Shown: positions 7,732 through 19,369, counted from the stretch's first letter. The stretch is 33,885 bases of DNA from Mycolicibacterium porcinum (GCA_001942045.1 MSTD01000038.1:25776-59660); one strand, 5' to 3'. Program-made: numbers and translations. The notes: generated by a model not told the origin, from the letters alone.

Positions 7732-8433
7732 TCACAGTCGGCGGGTGAGCGCTTCGGCGGCGGCGAGCAGATCGGCGGCCCAGCGGGCGCCGGGCCGCCG
7801 GCCCATGCGGTCGATGGGCCCGGACACCGACACCGCGGCGATCACGGCACCGCGCCCGTCGCGCACCGGGGCCGAGACGCTGGCCACACCGGGCTCACGC
7901 TCGGCGGCGCTCTGTGCCCACCCACGCTTGCGGACCTCGGCCAGGGTGCGATCGGTGAACTTGGCGGCAGGCAGCACGGCCTGCTGGGTGGCCGGGTCGG
8001 CGTAGGCCAGTAGCACTTTGGCTCCCGAGCCGGCCGTCATCGGCAGATGGGTGCCGACCGGAACGGTGTCGCGCAACCCGGCCGGTGGTTCCAATGCCAC
8101 GACGCAGACCCTGGATTGGCCCTCGCGCCGGTACAGCTGCACGCTCTCGCCTGTGATCTCACGAAGGCGGGGCAGGACCGCGGCCCCGGCCGCCAGGAGC
8201 GGATCGTTGACGTGGGAGGCCAATTCGGTCAGTGCCGGGCCCAGGCGCCAGCGCCCGTCGCCATCGCGGGCCAGGAGACGGTGGGTTTCCAGGCCGGCCG
8301 CCAGCCGGTGAGCGGTCGCCCGGGGGAGCCCGGTGCGTTCGCAGAGTTCGGCCAGCCCGCAAGGTGACTCGGCCACGGTGTGCAGCACACCCACGGCTTT
8401 GTCGAGAACGCCGATGCCGCTATCATTTCTCAC
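7732..8433 (-). CDS. IclR-family transcriptional regulator, probable regulator of leuCD
   Basis: A 233-residue DNA-binding protein. The N-terminal winged helix (about residues 5–65) includes the recognition segment LAELCERTGLPRATAHRLAAGLE, and the C-terminal IclR effector domain runs from about 80 to 230. Homologues in the same divergent position next to leuCD are AreB/NdgR in Streptomyces and LtbR in Corynebacterium, which act on leucine and other amino-acid genes; that function is inferred here. The start is GTG at 8433. A -10 (TAGTAT on the minus strand, 8445–8440) ends 6 nt before it, so the message is probably leaderless. A TCTCACA/TGTGAGA palindrome covers the start codon and both divergent promoters, suggesting autoregulation. 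Confidence 0.9.
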   Translation of the reverse strand: MRNDSGIGVLDKAVGVLHTVAESPCGLAELCERTGLPRATAHRLAAGLETHRLLARDGDGRWRLGPALTELASHVNDPLLAAGAAVLPRLREITGESVQLYRREGQSRVCVVALEPPAGLRDTVPVGTHLPMTAGSGAKVLLAYADPATQQAVLPAAKFTDRTLAEVRKRGWAQSAAEREPGVASVSAPVRDGRGAVIAAVSVSGPIDRMGRRPGARWAADLLAAAEALTRRL

Positions 8434-8463
8434 AGAGAGATACTAGCGTCTCGCATTGTGAGA
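8428..8463. promoter_or_regulatory. Operator candidate between iclR and leuC
   Basis: TCTCACA (8428–8434) and TGTGAGA (8457–8463) form a perfect 7-bp inverted repeat with a 22-bp spacer, and a weaker inner pair (GAGAT/GTCTC, 8437–8441/8448–8452) lies between. The spacer holds the iclR -10 (8440–8445, minus) and a possible leuC -10 TAGCGT (8444–8449, plus). A dimer or tetramer of the adjacent IclR protein bound here would control both genes. Confidence 0.55.
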
Positions 8464-8549
8464 TGACAGGTGAGATGGCGACAGTAGCTCCCAGCCCTGG
8501 CGGACTCTTGATGCAAGCCCGCGTTGCCGTTAATCGAATCGAGAAGTAG
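8463..8549 (+). other. Possible small upstream ORF in the leuC leader
   Basis: An ATG at 8463 opens a 28-codon frame ending TAG at 8547–8549, two bases before the leuC ATG. The peptide contains a Leu-Leu pair and several Val/Ile codons but is not strongly leucine-rich. If the leuC -10 at 8444–8449 is right, this ATG lies very near the 5' end of the message. It could couple translation to leuC or act as a weak leader peptide. No attenuator hairpin is evident, so this is tentative. Confidence 0.25.
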
Positions 8550-8551
8550 CG

Positions 8552-10006
8552 ATGGACCAATCGACACAAACATCCGTGAAGCCGCGCACCCTGGCCGAAA
8601 AGGTTTGGGACGACCACGTCGTGGCGCGCGGTGAGGGAGAGGGCGCGGCCAAAGAGCCCGACCTGATCTACATCGACCTGCATCTCGTGCACGAGGTCAC
8701 CAGCCCGCAGGCGTTCGACGGCCTGCGGTTGGCGGGCCGTCCGGTGCGGCGGCCCGACCTGACGATCGCCACCGAGGACCACAACGTGCCCACGGTCGAC
8801 ATCGACAAGCCGATCGCGGACCCGGTTTCGCGCACCCAGGTCGAGACATTGCGGCGCAACTGCGAGGAATTCGGCATTCGACTGCACCCCATGGGTGATG
8901 CCGAACAAGGCATCGTGCACATCATCGGACCGCAGCTGGGACTGACGCAGCCGGGCATGACGGTGGTATGCGGGGACAGCCATACCTCGACGCACGGCGC
9001 ATTCGGCGCCATCGCGATGGGCATCGGCACCTCCGAGGTCGAACACGTGATGGCCACGCAGACACTGCCGCTCAAGCCGTTCAAGACCATGGCGGTCAAC
9101 GTCGACGGCGTACTGCCGCCCGGGGTGAGCGCCAAGGACATCATCCTGGCCGTGATCGCCAAGATCGGCACCGGCGGCGGGCAGGGACACGTCATCGAAT
9201 ACCGGGGCAGTGCCATCGAGGCGCTGTCCATGGAAGGCCGGATGACGATCTGCAACATGAGCATCGAGGCCGGTGCTCGCGCCGGCATGGTCGCGCCGGA
9301 CGAGACCACCTTCGAATTCCTGAAGGGTCGCCCGCACGCACCCAAGGGTGCCGATTGGGACGCCGCCGTCGCCGCCTGGAGCCAGTTGCGTACCGATGAG
9401 GGCGCCGAATTCGACACCGAGGTCTACCTCGACGCCGCCACGCTGAGCCCGTTCGTGACGTGGGGCACCAACCCGGGGCAGGGCGTGCCGCTGTCCGCTT
9501 CGGTCCCCGATCCGGAGTTGATGGGCGACGACGCCGACCGTCAGGCGGCGGAGAAGGCTTTGGCCTACATGGATCTTCGACCCGGTATGGCCATGCGCGA
9601 CATCGCCGTGGACACCGTGTTCGTCGGGTCCTGCACCAACGGCCGGATCGAGGACCTGCGGGTGGTCGCCGACGTACTGCGCGATCGCAAGGTCGCCGAC
9701 GGGGTGCGGATGTTGGTCGTGCCGGGCTCGATGCGGGTCCGGGCCCAGGCCGAATCGGAAGGTCTCGACCAGATATTCACCGCCGCGGGCGCCGAATGGC
9801 GTCAGGCGGGCTGCTCGATGTGTCTGGGCATGAACCCCGATCAACTGTCACCGGGGCAGCGCTGCGCCTCGACGTCCAACCGGAATTTCGAAGGCCGACA
9901 GGGCAAGGGCGGCCGCACCCACCTGGTGTCGCCAGCCGTCGCGGCGGCCACCGCGGTGCGCGGAAAACTGGCGTCCCCCGCAGATCTGCCTGCCGCGTCC
10001 CGCTGA
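8552..10006 (+). CDS. leuC: 3-isopropylmalate dehydratase, large subunit
   Basis: LeuC with LeuD isomerises 2-isopropylmalate to 3-isopropylmalate through dehydration and rehydration, using a [4Fe-4S] cluster. The protein has 484 residues, normal for the family. The cluster ligands are visible as Cys361 in VGSCTNGR and Cys421 and Cys424 in GCSMCLGM. Other family stretches are ATEDHNVPT near residue 73 and [14 protein letters not shown] near residue 140. The ATG is preceded by a modest GAGAAG ribosome site. leuD follows after 13 nt, giving a two-gene operon divergent from iclR. Iron-sulfur dependence makes this step sensitive to oxidative stress. Confidence 0.97.
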   Translation: MDQSTQTSVKPRTLAEKVWDDHVVARGEGEGAAKEPDLIYIDLHLVHEVTSPQAFDGLRLAGRPVRRPDLTIATEDHNVPTVDIDKPIADPVSRTQVETLRRNCEEFGIRLHPMGDAEQGIVHIIGPQLGLTQPGMTVVCGDSHTSTHGAFGAIAMGIGTSEVEHVMATQTLPLKPFKTMAVNVDGVLPPGVSAKDIILAVIAKIGTGGGQGHVIEYRGSAIEALSMEGRMTICNMSIEAGARAGMVAPDETTFEFLKGRPHAPKGADWDAAVAAWSQLRTDEGAEFDTEVYLDAATLSPFVTWGTNPGQGVPLSASVPDPELMGDDADRQAAEKALAYMDLRPGMAMRDIAVDTVFVGSCTNGRIEDLRVVADVLRDRKVADGVRMLVVPGSMRVRAQAESEGLDQIFTAAGAEWRQAGCSMCLGMNPDQLSPGQRCASTSNRNFEGRQGKGGRTHLVSPAVAAATAVRGKLASPADLPAASR

Positions 10007-10019
10007 GAGGAACATAAAA

Positions 10020-10613
10020 ATGGAAGCGTTCAACACTCACACCGGCATCGGCGTCCCCCTGCGACGGTCGAATGTCGACACCGATCAGATCATCCCCGCC
10101 GTCTATTTGAAGCGGGTTACCCGAACGGGTTTCGAGGACGGATTGTTCGCCGCCTGGCGCTCGGATCCGTCGTTCATTCTGAATCTCCCGCCATTCGACA
10201 AAGGCTCGGTGTTGGTCGCGGGGCCCGATTTCGGTACCGGATCTTCACGCGAACATGCCGTCTGGGCGCTCATGGACTATGGCTTCCGGGTGGTTATCTC
10301 GTCTCGTTTCGCCGACATTTTCCGCGGCAACGCCGGCAAGGCCGGGCTATTGGCGGCAGAAGTCGCCCAAGACGATGTCGAGCTCTTATGGAAGCTGATC
10401 GAGCAGAATCCGGGGCTGGAAATCACTGTGAATCTTCAAGATCGAAATATCGTCGCCGGAACGGTTGTGGTGCCGTTCAGAATTGACGACTACACGGCCT
10501 GGCGGCTGCTCGAGGGACTCGACGATATAGGCCTTACGCTGCGGAAACTCTCCTCGATCGAGGACTACGAGGAGCGCAGGCCGGCCTGGAAGCCGCGCAC
10601 TCTGCCGGCCTGA
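10020..10613 (+). CDS. leuD: 3-isopropylmalate dehydratase, small subunit
   Basis: The small, swivelling subunit of isopropylmalate isomerase, 197 residues and close to the mycobacterial norm. The conserved substrate-binding core [16 protein letters not shown] lies near residue 18, and [17 protein letters not shown] near residue 69. It starts at ATG 10020 with AGAGGAA 8 nt upstream, and overlaps nothing but follows leuC closely. A stable UUCG hairpin 14 nt after the stop probably ends the leuCD message. Codon use in this gene is a little richer in A/T than its neighbours (for example 10150–10560), though not enough to argue for transfer. Confidence 0.97.
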   Translation: MEAFNTHTGIGVPLRRSNVDTDQIIPAVYLKRVTRTGFEDGLFAAWRSDPSFILNLPPFDKGSVLVAGPDFGTGSSREHAVWALMDYGFRVVISSRFADIFRGNAGKAGLLAAEVAQDDVELLWKLIEQNPGLEITVNLQDRNIVAGTVVVPFRIDDYTAWRLLEGLDDIGLTLRKLSSIEDYEERRPAWKPRTLPA

Positions 10614-10627
10614 TCGAGGGCCTTGTA

Positions 10628-10645
10628 CGGGTGCTTCGGCACCCG
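10628..10645 (+). terminator. UUCG-loop hairpin after leuD
   Basis: CGGGTGC–TTCG–GCACCCG is a perfect 7-bp stem closed by a cUUCGg tetraloop, the most stable loop class known. No T-run follows, so it fits the tractless terminators described in mycobacteria, or an mRNA 3'-end stabiliser. Confidence 0.7.
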
Positions 10646-10752
10646 AATTCGCCGCCTGCCAAACCGGTTCTGGACCCAGCCTGGCGGAGTCCAAGTGGGG
10701 CAAGCGGATTGCCGGATTGTTCGCTAGCTACGCCTGAAATTGCGCGTGGCTC

Positions 10753-10782
10753 TTGGAAATCAGTGGTCACAGGGTTTACCGT
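10753..10782 (+). promoter_or_regulatory. hupB promoter (TTGGAA, 18 bp, TACCGT)
   Basis: A -35-like TTGGAA at 10753–10758 and a -10 TACCGT at 10777–10782 are separated by 18 bp. Start near 10789 would give a leader of about 40 nt containing two ribosome-site-like purine runs. The region 10646–10752 upstream shows nothing further that I can identify. Confidence 0.55.
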
Positions 10783-10793
10783 GTCCTCTAGTC

Positions 10794-10822
10794 GGTCCAA
10801 GGAGGACCACTGGTTTCGGAGG
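10794..10822 (+). promoter_or_regulatory. hupB leader: hairpin with a decoy ribosome site plus the real one
   Basis: GGTCC (10794–10798) can pair with GGACC (10804–10808) around AAGGA, enclosing most of a perfect AAGGAGG site (10799–10805) that is too far from the start. The effective site is GGAGG at 10818–10822, 6 nt before the ATG at 10829. Confidence 0.45.
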
Positions 10823-10828
10823 TTTTGG

Positions 10829-11455
10829 ATGAACAAAGCGGAGCTCATCGACGTACTCACAACCAAACTGGGCACCGATCGTCGGCAGGCTACCGCCGCG
10901 GTGGAGAACGTTGTGGACACCATCGTCCGCGCGGTGCACAAGGGTGACAGTGTCACGATCACCGGCTTCGGTGTCTTCGAGCAGCGCCGCCGCGCTGCCC
11001 GTGTGGCGCGCAACCCGCGTACCGGCGAGACGGTGAAGGTCAAGCCCACCTCGGTGCCGGCTTTCCGTCCGGGCGCTCAGTTCAAGGCGGTTGTCTCTGG
11101 GGCGCAGCGTCTCCCGTCTGACGGCCCCGCCGTCAAGCGCGGTGTGACCGCAGGCCCGGCCAAGCGCACCGCTGCCAAGAAGACCGTCGCCAAGAAGGCG
11201 CCGGCCAAGAAGGTGGCGGCCAAGAAGGCACCGGCGAAGAAGGCCGCGACCAAGGCGCCCGCGAAGAAGGCCGCGACCAAGGCACCGGCGAAGAAGGCGG
11301 CGACCAAGGCACCGGCCAAGAAGGCCGCGACCAAGGCACCCGCGAAGAAGGCGGCGACCAAGGCACCGGCCAAGAAGGCCGCGACCAAGGCGCCCGCCAA
11401 GAAGGCCGCGACCAAGGCGAGGGCCGCAAGTAATTACGGTAAAGGCACGTCGTGA
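10829..11455 (+). CDS. hupB: DNA-binding protein HU homologue (HupB/Hlp/MDP1)
   Basis: A mycobacterial nucleoid protein of 208 residues. Residues 1–90 are a classical HU domain: [15 protein letters not shown] start, [13 protein letters not shown] near residue 44, and the DNA-binding arm [22 protein letters not shown] near 60–82. From about residue 105 it is a Lys/Ala/Pro tail like eukaryotic histone H1. The tail includes seven 9-residue repeats of the form KKAATKAPA and probably binds DNA, RNA or cell-surface polyanions; acetylation of such lysines is known in homologues. The frame is open for 66 codons further upstream, but the ATG at 10829 with GGAGG 6 nt before it is the true start. Expected to be abundant and essential or near-essential. 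A strong hairpin begins within the last codons. Confidence 0.97.
   Translation: MNKAELIDVLTTKLGTDRRQATAAVENVVDTIVRAVHKGDSVTITGFGVFEQRRRAARVARNPRTGETVKVKPTSVPAFRPGAQFKAVVSGAQRLPSDGPAVKRGVTAGPAKRTAAKKTVAKKAPAKKVAAKKAPAKKAATKAPAKKAATKAPAKKAATKAPAKKAATKAPAKKAATKAPAKKAATKAPAKKAATKARAASNYGKGTS
11237..11425 (+). repeat. Seven tandem 27-bp repeats in the hupB tail
   Basis: Seven in-frame 27-bp units encode KKAATKAPA (the last KKAATKARA). The DNA units differ mainly at third positions (GCC/GCG, GCA/GCG), so protein sequence is kept while exact DNA identity is reduced. Copy number is likely variable between strains by replication slippage. Confidence 0.95.
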
Positions 11456-11480
11456 GCGGTAAGTGAGCTCACGACGTGTC
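11444..11480. terminator. Terminator between hupB and mutT1
   Basis: GGCACGTCGTGAG (11444–11456) pairs with CTCACGACGTGTC (11468–11480) at 12 of 13 positions over an 11-nt loop, followed by TTTTCT. The hupB stop codon is inside the left arm. It lies between convergent genes and may serve both, though the T-run favours the plus strand. Confidence 0.85.
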
Positions 11481-11495
11481 TTTTCTCGTGTGGAT

Positions 11496-12434
11496 CTAGC
11501 CGCCGGCGGGCAGGGGACTACCCAGGTGGTCCGCGGCGACCAGGTGACCGTCTGCCATTGACATCACCCACGTGCTGCCCTTGCGATTTCCCGTGGTCTG
11601 GGGGCGGACCTGTGAGCGCGCGCACCACCACGAGACGAGATCGGGAATCACCTTGCCCTGTGTGCAGATCACCGGGGTGCCTGCCCGGGTCGCGAGCTCG
11701 AGCACCCGGTTGCGGCCGGCCTTGTGGTCGGAGTTGTATGCCTCTTCGGTCAGCGCCGGCTCATTGTGAATGTCCACCCCGAGTTCCTGGGCCAGAGGCT
11801 CCAGGGTCTGGTGGCAGCGCAGCCGATCGGCCGCGTAAAGCGTTGTGGCACCGAATGCCAGTAGTTGGGCGACCAAGGCTTCGGCCTGCGCCCGCCCCTT
11901 CTTGTCGAGCGGGCGCTTGCGGTCGTCGCCCTTGAAACGGGATCGCCGCCCGGCCGTTCCGTGCCGGACGATGAGTACCGTCTTGGTGTCCGGCGGCTGT
12001 TTTGCGAAGCGGCGCAACACCTTTCGGTCATGCGGGTAGATCAGTTGATCCATCGCCGATTCCACCGGCAGCCAGATCAACTTGTCCACCTCGTCGTTGG
12101 GGGTGAAGTCCCCGCCCGTCGCGCGGGCGGCCCAATACCAAACCCGTTTGGTTCCCTGCGGAATGTCATATGCGATCGAGCCGAGCCGACGCCCGAGCAG
12201 TGCGGTGTAGCCGGTCTCCTCGTGGACCTCGCGGACTGCGGCCACCGGATCGGTCTCGTCGAACTCGACCTTGCCCTTGGGCAGCGACCAGTCGTCGTAG
12301 CGCGGACGGTGGATCACGGCCACCTCGGTCACGGGCGCTCCCGCGGCATCCTCACCGCCGCGCCACAACACGGCGCCGGCTGCGGGCACGAGCTTGTTGC
12401 CCGGCTTCGCTGCTGTCGTGCTGTCGTTCGACAC
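11496..12434 (-). CDS. mutT1: 8-oxo-(d)GTP/diadenosine polyphosphate hydrolase MutT1 (Nudix + histidine phosphatase)
   Basis: A 312-residue two-domain protein. The N-terminal Nudix hydrolase carries a complete Nudix box at residues 54–76 (Gly54, Glu60, Arg68, Glu69, Glu72, Glu73). The C-terminal histidine-phosphatase domain carries the RHG motif at 157–159. The fused form is typical of mycobacterial MutT1, which converts 8-oxo-dGTP and 8-oxo-GTP to the diphosphates and acts with MutT2 to keep oxidised bases out of nucleic acids; hydrolysis of ApnA nucleotides is also reported for the family. The start is GTG at 12434 with an AGGAG site just upstream. It follows ppk after 42 nt on the same strand and is probably the last gene of a fbiD–ppk–mutT1 unit. 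Confidence 0.95.
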   Translation of the reverse strand: MSNDSTTAAKPGNKLVPAAGAVLWRGGEDAAGAPVTEVAVIHRPRYDDWSLPKGKVEFDETDPVAAVREVHEETGYTALLGRRLGSIAYDIPQGTKRVWYWAARATGGDFTPNDEVDKLIWLPVESAMDQLIYPHDRKVLRRFAKQPPDTKTVLIVRHGTAGRRSRFKGDDRKRPLDKKGRAQAEALVAQLLAFGATTLYAADRLRCHQTLEPLAQELGVDIHNEPALTEEAYNSDHKAGRNRVLELATRAGTPVICTQGKVIPDLVSWWCARSQVRPQTTGNRKGSTWVMSMADGHLVAADHLGSPLPAGG

Positions 12435-12476
12435 CTCAACTCCTGCAGGTCATTCACCGGCCAGGGCCAGGTGGGA

Positions 12477-14684
12477 TCAGGGGTGCCGGTGACGTTCCAT
12501 CAGCGACACCTGGTGGTCGCGAACGGTCTGCCCTTCCTGGGGCAGTGCCGTCCAGTGACCGTCGTGTCGTAACTCCCAGCACCGGGTGGCCGGATCCATC
12601 GCGGACTCGAATACCTCGTTGAGTTGGGCGGTCAGCCTCGGATCCTTGACCTGTGCCATCACTTCGACACGGCGATCGAGATTACGATGCATCATGTCGG
12701 CGCTGCCGATCCAGAACTCGTTGATGGCGCGGAAATGAATAATCCGCGAGTGCTCGAGGAAGCGCCCGAGGATCGACCGCACCCTGATGTTGTCCGAATA
12801 TCCGGGCACCCCCGGGCGGAGGGCGCAGATGCCCCGCACCACGATCTCGACCGGCACGCCGGCCTGTGAGGCCCGGTACAGCGCGTCGATCACCTGCTCG
12901 TCGACGAGTGCGTTGGCCTTCAACCGGATTCCGGTCGTGGCACCCTCGTGATGGGCGGCGATCTCGCGGTCGATGCGCTCGATGATGCCCTTACGCACGC
13001 CGCGCGGAGCCACCAGCAGGTTGCGGTAGCTGTCCTTGCGCGAGTAGCCGGTCAGTGAATTGAACAGATCCGTGAGGTCGGCGCCGATGTCCGGATCGGC
13101 GGTGAGCAACCCCACGTCTTCATACAGCCGCGCGGTTTTCGGGTTGTAGTTGCCGGTGCCGATGTGGCAGTAACGCCGGATGGCCGACCCCTCACGCCGC
13201 ACCACGAGGCAGGTCTTGCAGTGCGTCTTGAGGCCGATCAGCCCGTAGACCACGTGTACCCCGGCCTGTTCCAGTGCCCGGGCCCACTTGATGTTGGCCT
13301 GTTCGTCGAAGCGGGCCTTGATCTCGACGAGTGCGACCACCTGCTTGCCGGCCTCGGCGGCGTCGATGAGTGCGTTGATGATCGGCGAATCGCCCGAGGT
13401 GCGGTACAGCGTCTGTTTGATCGCGAGCACGTTGGGGTCGGCAGCGGCCTGCTCGATGAAGCGTTGCACCGTGGTGGAGAACGAGTCATACGGGTGATGC
13501 ACCAGCACATCCCCGTCGCGCAGGGTGGAGAAAATGCTCTTCGGCGTCTCGCGCTCGCCGAAAGCCGGTGGGGTGGCGGGCACGAACGGCCGGTCTTTGA
13601 GTGCGGGCCGGTCCACGTCGTAGATCTGCCACAGGGCCGACAGATCGAGGAGGCCGGGCACCTCGATGACATCGCCTGGCGCCACATCCAGTTCGCGCAA
13701 CAGCAGTTCGAGCATGCTCTCGGTCATGTCGTCGGACACTTCCAATCGCACCGGCGAGCCGAACCTACGGCGCGCCAGTTCGCGCTCGAGTGCCTGCAGC
13801 AGATCCTCGTCGCGATCCTCTTCGACCTCGAAGTCGGCGTTGCGGGTGATCCGGAATGCGTGGTGCTCGACGATCTCCAGACCCGGGAACAACACCGGCA
13901 GGAATGCCGCGATGAGTTCCTCCATCGGCAGGAACCGCACCACGGTCGACCCGTCGGCCGGCGCGCTCAACTGCACGAAGCGCCCGACGTTGTCGGGCAC
14001 CTTGATCCTGGCGAAGTGCTGCCCGCCGTCCTCGGGATGCTTGACCGTGATCGCCAGGTTCAGGCTCAGCCCGCTCACGAACGGGAACGGATGAGCCGGG
14101 TCCACCGCCAGCGGGGTGAGCACCGGGAACACCTGCTCGTGGAAGTAGGTGGAGAGCTTGGCGCGTTCGGCTTCGTCGAGCTGGGCCCAGTTGACGATGA
14201 TGATGCCCTCTTCGGCCAGCGCCGGGCGTACCGAGCTGAGGAACACGTTGGCGTGCCGGTTGGCGATCTGCTGGGTGCGTTCGTTGATGCGGCGCAGCTG
14301 TTCGCGTGGAGACAGGCCGTCGGCCGAGCGCACCGACAGTCCCATCTCGTCGCGCCGTTTGAGCCCCGCCACCCGGACCATGTAGAACTCGTCGAGGTTG
14401 GACGCGAAGATCGCCAGGAACTTTGCCCGCTCGAGCAACGGCAGCGACGGGTCGGCGGCCAGGGCGAGCACCCGGGCGTTGAAGTCCAACCAACTCAATT
14501 CGCGGTTGAGGTAGCGATCCTCGGGCAGCGCGTTGTCCACGGCCGGCGAGGTGGCCGCCGGTGGCGCCTCGGGTGTCGCCGACTCGATAGAGGGCCCCGA
14601 TGCGGTTGAGGTGGTGTCCCGTTGGGAGTTGTTCGACCGGGTACCTGGCTCGGCTTCGGTGGCTTCGCTCATCTGTCCGATCAT
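12477..14684 (-). CDS. ppk: Polyphosphate kinase 1
   Basis: A 735-residue PPK1 that reversibly transfers the gamma-phosphate of ATP to inorganic polyphosphate, a phosphate and stress store. The N-terminal domain begins at [18 protein letters not shown] (about residue 58). The catalytic C-terminal half carries the autophosphorylated His (about residue 507) in [14 protein letters not shown], and the phospholipase-D-like pattern is present ([11 protein letters not shown] before it, RRVEVMAQV after). The first ~50 residues are low-complexity Ser/Thr/Glu/Pro and probably disordered. Two starts are possible, ATG 14684 (MIGQM…) or ATG 14672 (MSEATE…); neither has a strong ribosome site. The fbiD stop lies 22 nt upstream, suggesting an operon. 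Confidence 0.96.
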   Translation of the reverse strand: MIGQMSEATEAEPGTRSNNSQRDTTSTASGPSIESATPEAPPAATSPAVDNALPEDRYLNRELSWLDFNARVLALAADPSLPLLERAKFLAIFASNLDEFYMVRVAGLKRRDEMGLSVRSADGLSPREQLRRINERTQQIANRHANVFLSSVRPALAEEGIIIVNWAQLDEAERAKLSTYFHEQVFPVLTPLAVDPAHPFPFVSGLSLNLAITVKHPEDGGQHFARIKVPDNVGRFVQLSAPADGSTVVRFLPMEELIAAFLPVLFPGLEIVEHHAFRITRNADFEVEEDRDEDLLQALERELARRRFGSPVRLEVSDDMTESMLELLLRELDVAPGDVIEVPGLLDLSALWQIYDVDRPALKDRPFVPATPPAFGERETPKSIFSTLRDGDVLVHHPYDSFSTTVQRFIEQAAADPNVLAIKQTLYRTSGDSPIINALIDAAEAGKQVVALVEIKARFDEQANIKWARALEQAGVHVVYGLIGLKTHCKTCLVVRREGSAIRRYCHIGTGNYNPKTARLYEDVGLLTADPDIGADLTDLFNSLTGYSRKDSYRNLLVAPRGVRKGIIERIDREIAAHHEGATTGIRLKANALVDEQVIDALYRASQAGVPVEIVVRGICALRPGVPGYSDNIRVRSILGRFLEHSRIIHFRAINEFWIGSADMMHRNLDRRVEVMAQVKDPRLTAQLNEVFESAMDPATRCWELRHDGHWTALPQEGQTVRDHQVSLMERHRHP

Positions 14685-14706
14685 TCCCTATGCCCGGGGT
14701 GCACGG

Positions 14707-16438
<1,732 letters not shown>

Positions 16439-16467
16439 CGCCCTCCGGACGTGAGGAGGTAGCACCA

Positions 16468-17574
16468 ATGGACGGCTTGTACGGGGATTCCACCCGGAGT
16501 GTCAAAGCTGTTGGTGTGGAATCGGTTCCGGGCCAGCCGGTGGCGCCGATCCCGGTGCCCGCGTCGGCGTATCACCTCTCGCCCGACGAAGCCGAGCCGA
16601 TGGACACCTACGGCCGCAGCTCCAACCCGTCGTGGCGGCAACTCGAATCGGCACTCGCCGAGCTGGAGGGGGCGGCCACCGCGCTGACGTTCGGGTCCGG
16701 CATGGCTGCGATCACCTCGGCCCTGCGGGTGCTCGCCAAACCCGGAACCACACTCGTGGTGCCGGCGGACGGCTACTATCAGGTCCGCCGGTACGCCGCC
16801 GAATATCTTGCACCACAAGGAATTACGGTGATCGAGGCCGGGGTGTCCGATATCTGCGAGGCTGCCGCTGGCGCCGATGTGGTGCTCGCCGAGACACCGG
16901 CCAATCCTGGCCTGGACGTCGTCGACCTGCACCGGCTCGCGATGACCTGCCGCGGGCGCGGCGCCACCCTCGTCGTCGACAACACCACCGCCACCCCGCT
17001 GGGTCAGCAACCGCTGTCGCTCGGCGCCGACCTGGTGGTGGCCAGTGCCACCAAATCACTGTCGGGGCACAGCGATCTGGTGGCGGGCTATGTCGCGGGC
17101 AGCCAGCCCGAGCTGATGGCCGCCGTGGAGCGGGACCGGCTGCTGGCCGGGCCGATCCTGGGTGCATTCGAGGCCTGGCTGGTGCTACGCAGCCTCGGCA
17201 GTGCCGGGTTGCGTTTCGAACGGCAGTGCCAGAACGCGGCGGCACTGGCGTTGATGCTGCGCAACCATCCGGCGGTGCGCTCGGTGCGCTACCCGGGGCT
17301 GCCCGCAGATCCGGCACACGAGCTGGCGGCCACCCAGATGAAGCGGTTCGGCGGATTGGTGTCGATCGAGTTGGCCGATGAGGCCGCGGTCCATGCCCTG
17401 GTGCAACGCAGCGCGCTACTTATCGCGTCGACCAGCTTCGGCGGAATTCACACCTCGGTCGACCGTCGGGCCCGGTGGGGTGACCCGGTGCCGGCCGGGT
17501 TCGCCCGCATATCGGCCGGGATCGAGGACACCGAGGACCTGATCGCCGACGTGGAGCAGGCGCTGGCCGCGTGA
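16468..17574 (+). CDS. Cys/Met-metabolism PLP-dependent enzyme (cystathionine gamma-lyase/synthase type)
   Basis: A fold-type I PLP enzyme of the Cys/Met metabolism family (cystathionine gamma-lyase, gamma-synthase, beta-lyase, methionine gamma-lyase). The PLP Lys is Lys196 in SATKSLSGHSD. The phosphate-binding segment TFGSGMAAITSAL is near residue 75, the Asp that pairs with the pyridine N lies in VVDNTTATPL near 171, and MDTYGRSSNPSWRQLE near 45 corresponds to the Y-x-R-x-x-NP signature. At 368 residues it is somewhat shorter than typical members, with a reduced N-terminus. Specificity cannot be told from these motifs; lyase is a guess. A strong GAGGAGGT site (16452–16459) precedes the ATG. 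It sits between gpsA and ddl, with no sulfur genes nearby. Confidence 0.88.
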   Translation: MDGLYGDSTRSVKAVGVESVPGQPVAPIPVPASAYHLSPDEAEPMDTYGRSSNPSWRQLESALAELEGAATALTFGSGMAAITSALRVLAKPGTTLVVPADGYYQVRRYAAEYLAPQGITVIEAGVSDICEAAAGADVVLAETPANPGLDVVDLHRLAMTCRGRGATLVVDNTTATPLGQQPLSLGADLVVASATKSLSGHSDLVAGYVAGSQPELMAAVERDRLLAGPILGAFEAWLVLRSLGSAGLRFERQCQNAAALALMLRNHPAVRSVRYPGLPADPAHELAATQMKRFGGLVSIELADEAAVHALVQRSALLIASTSFGGIHTSVDRRARWGDPVPAGFARISAGIEDTEDLIADVEQALAA

Positions 17575-17635
17575 AAGACCAGGTCAGGATGCGCCGACAG
17601 GCGTCCACCGCCGGGGACGGTAGCCTCTCTAGGTT

Positions 17636-18757
<1,122 letters not shown>

Positions 18758-18777
18758 ACCTTCCGCGCACGCGATCC

Positions 18778-19356
18778 TCAGCGCGGCTGACCGGGTGCCG
18801 GCTCCTGGGCCGCCATCGTGCGGGCGATCTGACCGGAGATCTGCTGAATGGGTGTCGGCCCCGAGCCGGCCGGCAACGTCAACGCGACGTACACCGGGCG
18901 GTCCACCGCGTACCACGTGCTGCGGCCCTGATCACCGGCGTCGTTCCCGCTGCTCGGTACACCGGTGTCACCCACGCGGAACCACTGGACCTCGTCGACC
19001 ACCTGCAGGGGCGTGCCCACGACGAAATCGGTGGGGCGTTCCAGCCCACAACGCAGAACGACCGGCTCGGTGTCCGGCTCGGCGCGCCACGCGGCGGTGG
19101 CAGGCGGCGTCGGATCGACGGTCGGCGCGCGACGGAAATCGCCGAGCTGCTCGGGCAGCGCGTTGAGCAGGTCGTGGCACTGCTGGCTGTCGGCCTGGGG
19201 AGCCGGTATCGACGGGATCGCCACGGGCTGCTGCCCGGGGGACTGCTGCCGTGACGCGGCGATACCGAGGACGGTGATCAATACCGAGACCGCGACGACG
19301 ATCGCCGCGATGAGCAAGGCGCGGGGCGGTCCATCGACGGCGTTCGAGTCAGTCAC
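18778..19356 (-). CDS. DUF3515 membrane-anchored protein
   Basis: A 192-residue protein with a single N-terminal transmembrane segment (LLIAAIVVAVSVLITVLGIAA, about residues 14–34) and an external domain. The domain holds two cysteines (in QQCHDLLN and VLRCGLERP), probably a disulfide, and conserved Trp residues, as in the actinobacterial DUF3515 family. No function is established. The same family member sits beside ddl in M. tuberculosis (Rv2980), which hints at an envelope role. The start is GTG at 19356. A -10 (TAGAGT, minus, 19369–19364) built from the stop codon of the preceding gene lies 7 nt before it, so this gene may be transcribed leaderless from its own promoter. Confidence 0.85.
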   Translation of the reverse strand: MTDSNAVDGPPRALLIAAIVVAVSVLITVLGIAASRQQSPGQQPVAIPSIPAPQADSQQCHDLLNALPEQLGDFRRAPTVDPTPPATAAWRAEPDTEPVVLRCGLERPTDFVVGTPLQVVDEVQWFRVGDTGVPSSGNDAGDQGRSTWYAVDRPVYVALTLPAGSGPTPIQQISGQIARTMAAQEPAPGQPR

Positions 19357-19363
19357 ACCACCA

Positions 19364-19369
19364 ACTCTA
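19364..19369 (-). promoter_or_regulatory. Putative -10 (TAGAGT) overlapping the upstream stop codon
   Basis: On the minus strand the TAG stop of the Lrp-type gene (19369–19367) is the first half of TAGAGT. Seven nt later is the GTG start of the DUF3515 gene, the spacing expected of a leaderless transcript. Confidence 0.4.

Noticed and set aside
8423..9844. Antisense frame opposite leuC (473 codons), and similar ones at 510–1574, 13164–14609, 17723–18916, 22268–23959 and 23947–25914
   Set aside because: All lie over genes with intact catalytic motifs and show shadow-type composition; no ribosome sites or domains seen.
10631..10828. Upstream in-frame extension of hupB (66 extra codons)
   Set aside because: It covers the leuD terminator hairpin and the hupB promoter, and the ATG at 10829 has a well-placed GGAGG site and gives the exact HU N-terminus.
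11077..11415. Antisense frame of Ala/Phe/Leu repeats opposite the hupB tail
   Set aside because: It is a mirror of the Lys/Ala/Pro tandem repeat; no start signal or family likeness.
11237..11425. CRISPR-like array
   Set aside because: The repeats are contiguous coding repeats without spacers. No repeat-spacer array or cas gene occurs in the window.
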